Part shown: positions 60,235 to 64,000 of the stretch, piece by piece | Position numbering within the stretch: the first letter of the stretch is position 1 | How the letters are laid out: each line of letters opens with the position of its first letter | Source: Antitrichia curtipendula | Lineage: Eukaryota > Streptophyta > Bryopsida > Hypnales > Leucodontaceae | DNA: 64,000 nucleotides | Direction: 5' to 3' | Assembly: GCA_951230915.1 (NCBI GenBank) | Contig: OX579636.1 | Location: forward strand, 36,763,567-36,827,566 | Notes under the pieces: generated by a model | The model's input: the letters and a program-made list of their open reading frames with translations, nothing else | Databases searched by the model: none | What the model was told of the DNA's origin: nothing | Program-made: the position numbers and the translations under genes

Positions 60235-63200
60235 ATGGGTTGTTTTCCATGTTTCGACGGTAAACCTAAGGATCGGAAGCCGTTGAAGAAGGACGACAAC
60301 ATCAGCAGCAGCCGGGATGGACGATCGCCAGCTGTTAACGCCGTCGCTCCGCAAATCTCCAGGGTTCCCTCTGGTAAGCACGTTGGCCCTCTCTCTCGCC
60401 CGCAGAGTACTTGTGGTGCGAAGCCGACTGCAGCCTGATGTAGCTCCCGATGCGATATTTCCTTGCCGTTACGGACCATCGGTCGTGTGAGTACTGCCTG
60501 TCTTGGTGCATCCAACCTTAGGGTAGGGACTCCCGACTCCCCAAGGCTGCTGCATTGTCGGGTGGGCATTCGTCTCGGTCACACCCAGCTGCAGATGAAT
60601 TGGAGGCGTTGTCCACTTGCCGATCCCGCGCGTGTGATCAGTAACTTGATGGAGACAGTCTCGGCCTCAAGCAGTTCTGTGAGATGAAGTTTGGGCCAGG
60701 CTAGTGGAAGATGTTAGGTCGCCGAATTGAGCGTTCTCGTTGCAGGGCCGCGTCTTGAGTGCAGTTTCCCTAGCATTTCTGATTTGGGGTTTGCGATGTG
60801 AGTAGTCGGAGTTGACCTAAATCCAGATCAGTTGGTTGGTCGGTGTTTGAATATGCGTGCTGGTTGTGGATCTAATACTGGAAAGTCTGTGTTGGTGTCG
60901 AGCAGGTAATGCAGAGAAGTCGTTGAAGTCCAAGAACTCCTTCGACAAGAAGGATCCCCCGCGCGATCAGCGTGAAGGGAGCACGGGACATATCGCAGCT
61001 CAGACGTTCACGTTTCGGGAGCTGGCTGCGGCGACGAAGAACTTCAGACCGGAGTGCCTACTGGGCGAGGGGGGCTTCGGTCGAGTGTACAAGGGGCGTC
61101 TGGAGAACACCGGGCAGGCAAGTGAAAGGACGCACCGCCAGAGAGCGAGAATGGGGAATGGGGAATGGGATCCCCGCTTGTTGTATGATGGGATTGCTTA
61201 CGTAAAATATGTGGACTTGCATGTTGTGGTATTGAATGTCATGGAATAGTGTGGAGTTGAAAGGAGTTCTGTTGGGGCTGCAATTGTTGATGATTTTGTG
61301 GTTTGGAGGATGCAGGCCGTGGCCGTGAAACAGCTGGATCGCAACGGGTTGCAGGGGAACCGAGAGTTTCTGGTCGAAGTGTTGATGCTGAGTCTGCTGC
61401 ACCATCCGAATCTTGTAAATCTAATCGGGTATTGCGCGGACGGCGATCAGCGTCTTTTGGTGTACGAGTTCATGCCGTTGGGGTGTTTGGAAGATCATCT
61501 TCATGGTAAGACTCTGAGGGTGGGTTGAAGTTGCTTCGGGCATGATGTGAGGACGACGGTGGTCCCTATGTCGTGAGACAGGCGGGTTGTGCTGGTCCTG
61601 ACGTGGCATCGAGTTGCAGGGAGATGTATTCTGTGATTTCATGAGATTGAATATTAGAATGTGGCGTTTTTGCGTGCAGACTTGCCGCAGGACAAGGAAT
61701 GCCTGGACTGGAACACGCGAATGAAGATCGCCGCAGGAGCCGCGCGGGGTCTGGAGTACCTGCACGACAAGGCGAATCCGCCGGTGATCTATCGGGATTT
61801 CAAGTCTTCGAACATTCTGCTCGACGAGGGGTTCCATCCGAAGCTGTCTGACTTCGGGCTGGCGAAGCTGGGTCCTGTGGGGGACAAGACGCACGTGTCG
61901 ACGCGGGTGATGGGCACGTACGGCTACTGTGCTCCAGAGTACGCCATGACAGGGCAGTTAACGCTGAAGTCTGACGTGTACAGCTTCGGCGTGGTGTTGT
62001 TGGAGCTGATCACGGGGCGGAAGGCCATCGACAATTCGAGGGCCGCCGGGGAGCATAACCTGGTGGCATGGGTAAGTCACATTCTGTCTGGGTTTCTGCT
62101 TTGGTCATGGGTTGGGTGGAGTGGAATGAATTCGTGAGATATGTGGATGCAGTTGTGTACCGCAGTGGGAGGTGGACTACATGTGGTAGTCAGTGGGGAG
62201 GGGTTTCGTGCATGGTCTGATCGTTTGTTACTGAAGTTGGTGCACGACTTGGTTAAGTGATCTTAGCGCCTTGTGTTTGTGGACGAAGAGAAGTATCAGC
62301 GTGTGCCTTGCAGTTGGCTGCGGAAGATTGAAAAGCATTTTGTAAGTTGGAATCAGGGGGTGGGTCCTGGCGGATATTAGATGTGGCTTTGGAAGGTGCA
62401 TTCATGTGAGGAAGAGGATGTATGGTTTAAGGGTAAGGCGGTTGGTGAAAGCGAGGTTGCTGTGTACTGAGAGAGGCAGCAGCTCCCGCAGGTTACTGCT
62501 GGTTAGAGTAAGTTGTGCCATCGCTACTGCTATGGATCGGGGTACTCCGGTCAGGAATGGTCTGAGCAGGCAGGGAGTGTTAGTGGAGTATTGGATGTTG
62601 GGAGTCTACGAAAGTTTTGCAACTGTTCGAACGTACGTATCCTGTTTTAGAGCTTGGTATCGCATTGGTTGGACAATCGTGTGTGATGGTGTTCGGTCAG
62701 CGACTGAGTGAGTTAGAGTTTGTCTTGTTATGGGATACTGTAATGGCGTTGTTTGGTAGTGAATGGCCGTGCCGTTGATTGTGGCATGGATGGTCGGAGC
62801 TCGTGTTGCTCCTGATGATTGATCATGGATGATGCTAATTTACTTGGGATGTTTTTGTGCGACTTATGGGATGCCGTGGTGGTGGAAGCATGAATTAAGT
62901 GTAGCGCATCACCCCAGAGCATGTACTTCAGGTTTTGGAACGCGACTGACGATAAATATTCCATTGCCTTGGATTTTGTGTGCAGGCTCGGCCGCTGTTT
63001 AAGGACAGGCGGAAGTTCCCGTCGATGGCCGATCCGATGCTCCAGGGTCGTTACCCGATGCGTGGGTTGTACCAGGCGTTGGCCGTGGCCGCCATGTGCC
63101 TCCAGGAGCAGGCAGCGACGCGGCCTCTGATTGGCGATGTGGTGACGGCGCTGAGCTACCTGGCGTCGCAGATCTATGACCCAGGCGTGCACCCGGTGGG

Positions 63201-63642
63201 GAGCAGTCGCTTTGCATCAGCCACGCCTTCTCGGGACAAGCGGGAGAAGGAGAAGCGCATGCCACCGGGTCCCAACGCTGTGGAGGAGCGGATGATGAAG
63301 GAACAGCGAGCTGGCAAAACGGGTGGGCCGCGGTCGCCGTCGGTGCGGTCGCAGGCAGCGTCGCCGGACCTGCGCGTGAAGGACGGCGGGGCGCGGGCGC
63401 GGGTGGCGAACGGGATTCTGGAGGAGTCGCGCGGGTCGGACTCAGGGTCGGGTAGGAAAGGACGGGAGTCAGAGGACTGGGAGCGGTACGACGGCGGCGG
63501 GCGCGAGAGCCCCGGGTTTGCAGGGAGGACGGGCAGGGACGGGCTTAAGGCGCAGGCACCCGCACGGGAACGCGAGCGCGCTGTGGCGGAGGCTCGGGTG
63601 TGGGGCGAGAACTGGCGGGAAAGGAAACGTGGAACTGTTTAG
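60235..63642 (+). CDS. Receptor-like cytoplasmic kinase, subfamily VII (PBS1/PBL27-like), five exons
   Basis: Predicted join: 60235-60373, 60906-61117, 61316-61505, 61680-62071, 62986-63642. All phases agree, giving 529 residues. The start MGCFPCF has Gly2 for N-myristoylation and Cys3/Cys6 for palmitoylation, placing it at the plasma membrane. The kinase domain (about 88-385) shows [31 protein letters not shown], catalytic loop [10 protein letters not shown] (Asp about 220), DFG at about 238, activation segment [20 protein letters not shown], and [20 protein letters not shown]. Relatives carry signals from pattern-recognition receptors to MAP kinases. The C-terminus after [11 protein letters not shown] is a basic, Arg/Gly/Ser-rich tail of about 150 residues, as in several PBL kinases. 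Intron 2 appears to use a GC donor (CAG/GCAAGT at 61118). Intron 4 is 914 bp. It is the only clearly GC-rich gene in the window. Confidence 0.93.
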
Positions 63643-64000
63643 TGGAACGGGTATGAGTTCCCTTGGCAGAGGTGGTAACGGAAGGAGTCCAAGCGGGCAC
63701 CAGCTGGTGGAGATCCGGTGGTGGAGGGCTGCCGTACATAAATCTGAGGGCTGGGTCGAATCGGTTGAGTCGATTCGGTGGGGTTCCGTACTATTTGTAT
63801 CAGCGAAGAAGGCATCCAAGATTTGCAGCTACAGAAAACAAAAATTTGTGCCAGCCTTTGGTTATGCTTAGGGCTTGTTTCTGGCAGAAGAAGGGGATTG
63901 CGTTACCGCAGCAGCAGTACTCCAACGAGGAAGTGGGTTCTGGAGTTGGACTGGGAAATTCTCTTGTTCACGTGTGCCGGAGGGGAGCCTGGTGGATCTC
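63643..64000 (+). other. Probable 3-prime untranslated region of the kinase gene
   Basis: Sequence after the TAG at 63642, still GC-rich, runs to the window edge. No canonical AATAAA is seen. Short frames lack motifs. Confidence 0.4.

Noticed and set aside
59088..60569. Several 75-165-codon frames on both strands upstream of the kinase
   Set aside because: High GC lowers stop frequency. Frames overlap in all phases, share no family motif and lie in the likely leader region.

Overview
The window reads as nuclear DNA of a land plant with a fairly compact genome: spliced genes with GT-AG introns, a TIR-NBS-LRR resistance gene, a Bax inhibitor-1 gene, an mTERF gene and a receptor-like cytoplasmic kinase of the PBS1-like group, set in AT-rich DNA full of small transposons. 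The TIR-type resistance gene argues against grasses. The gene spacing argues against conifers. The wording of the Harbinger transposon proteins and of the kinase reminds me of mosses and other bryophytes. A moss is my best guess, from recollection only.

Region by region: (1) 0-11.7 kb holds two decayed, head-to-tail partial copies of a UFM1-specific protease gene on the minus strand. One copy is split by a 5.5-kb PIF/Harbinger DNA transposon (5630-11125) whose two genes (MYB-like, plus strand; DDE transposase, minus strand) are nearly complete but broken by three in-frame TAG codons. (2) 11.7-15.2 kb is AT-rich DNA with a MITE and a second small inverted-terminal-repeat element. (3) 15.2-20.2 kb holds a four-exon TIR-NBS-LRR gene on the minus strand. 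Its LRR part is a highly homogenised tandem array of 141-bp double-LRR units that runs about 1.7 kb past the first stop codon. (4) 20.2-25.8 kb has no gene I recognise but many structured repeats: 56-bp hairpin repeats, a MITE end amplified into five 54-bp copies, and a palindrome cluster. (5) 25.9-37.4 kb is a cluster of three ordinary genes, all on the minus strand: a triple-RRM RNA-binding protein with a likely organelle presequence, Bax inhibitor-1, and an mTERF-family protein. (6) 39.1-40.2 kb is a dead Tc1/mariner transposase with a 173-bp CACTA MITE inserted in its reading frame. (7) 40.2-59.0 kb is a gene desert of very AT-rich decayed repeats, including two large inverted repeats. The inner one contains a cleanly datable insertion with a visible empty site on the opposite arm. 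(8) 59.0-64 kb switches sharply to GC-rich sequence and holds a complete five-exon RLCK-VII kinase gene with an N-myristoylation/palmitoylation start and a probable GC-AG intron.

I see no operon-like arrangement and no gene set that clearly forms an undescribed pathway. The most unusual material is structural: transposon nesting, MITE-to-satellite conversion, nested palindromes, and an LRR array in which a stop codon appears to have been copied along with a 423-bp block. Exon boundaries were derived by hand from reading frame, phase and splice-site agreement. They are internally consistent (all full genes sum to whole codons) but have no transcript support.
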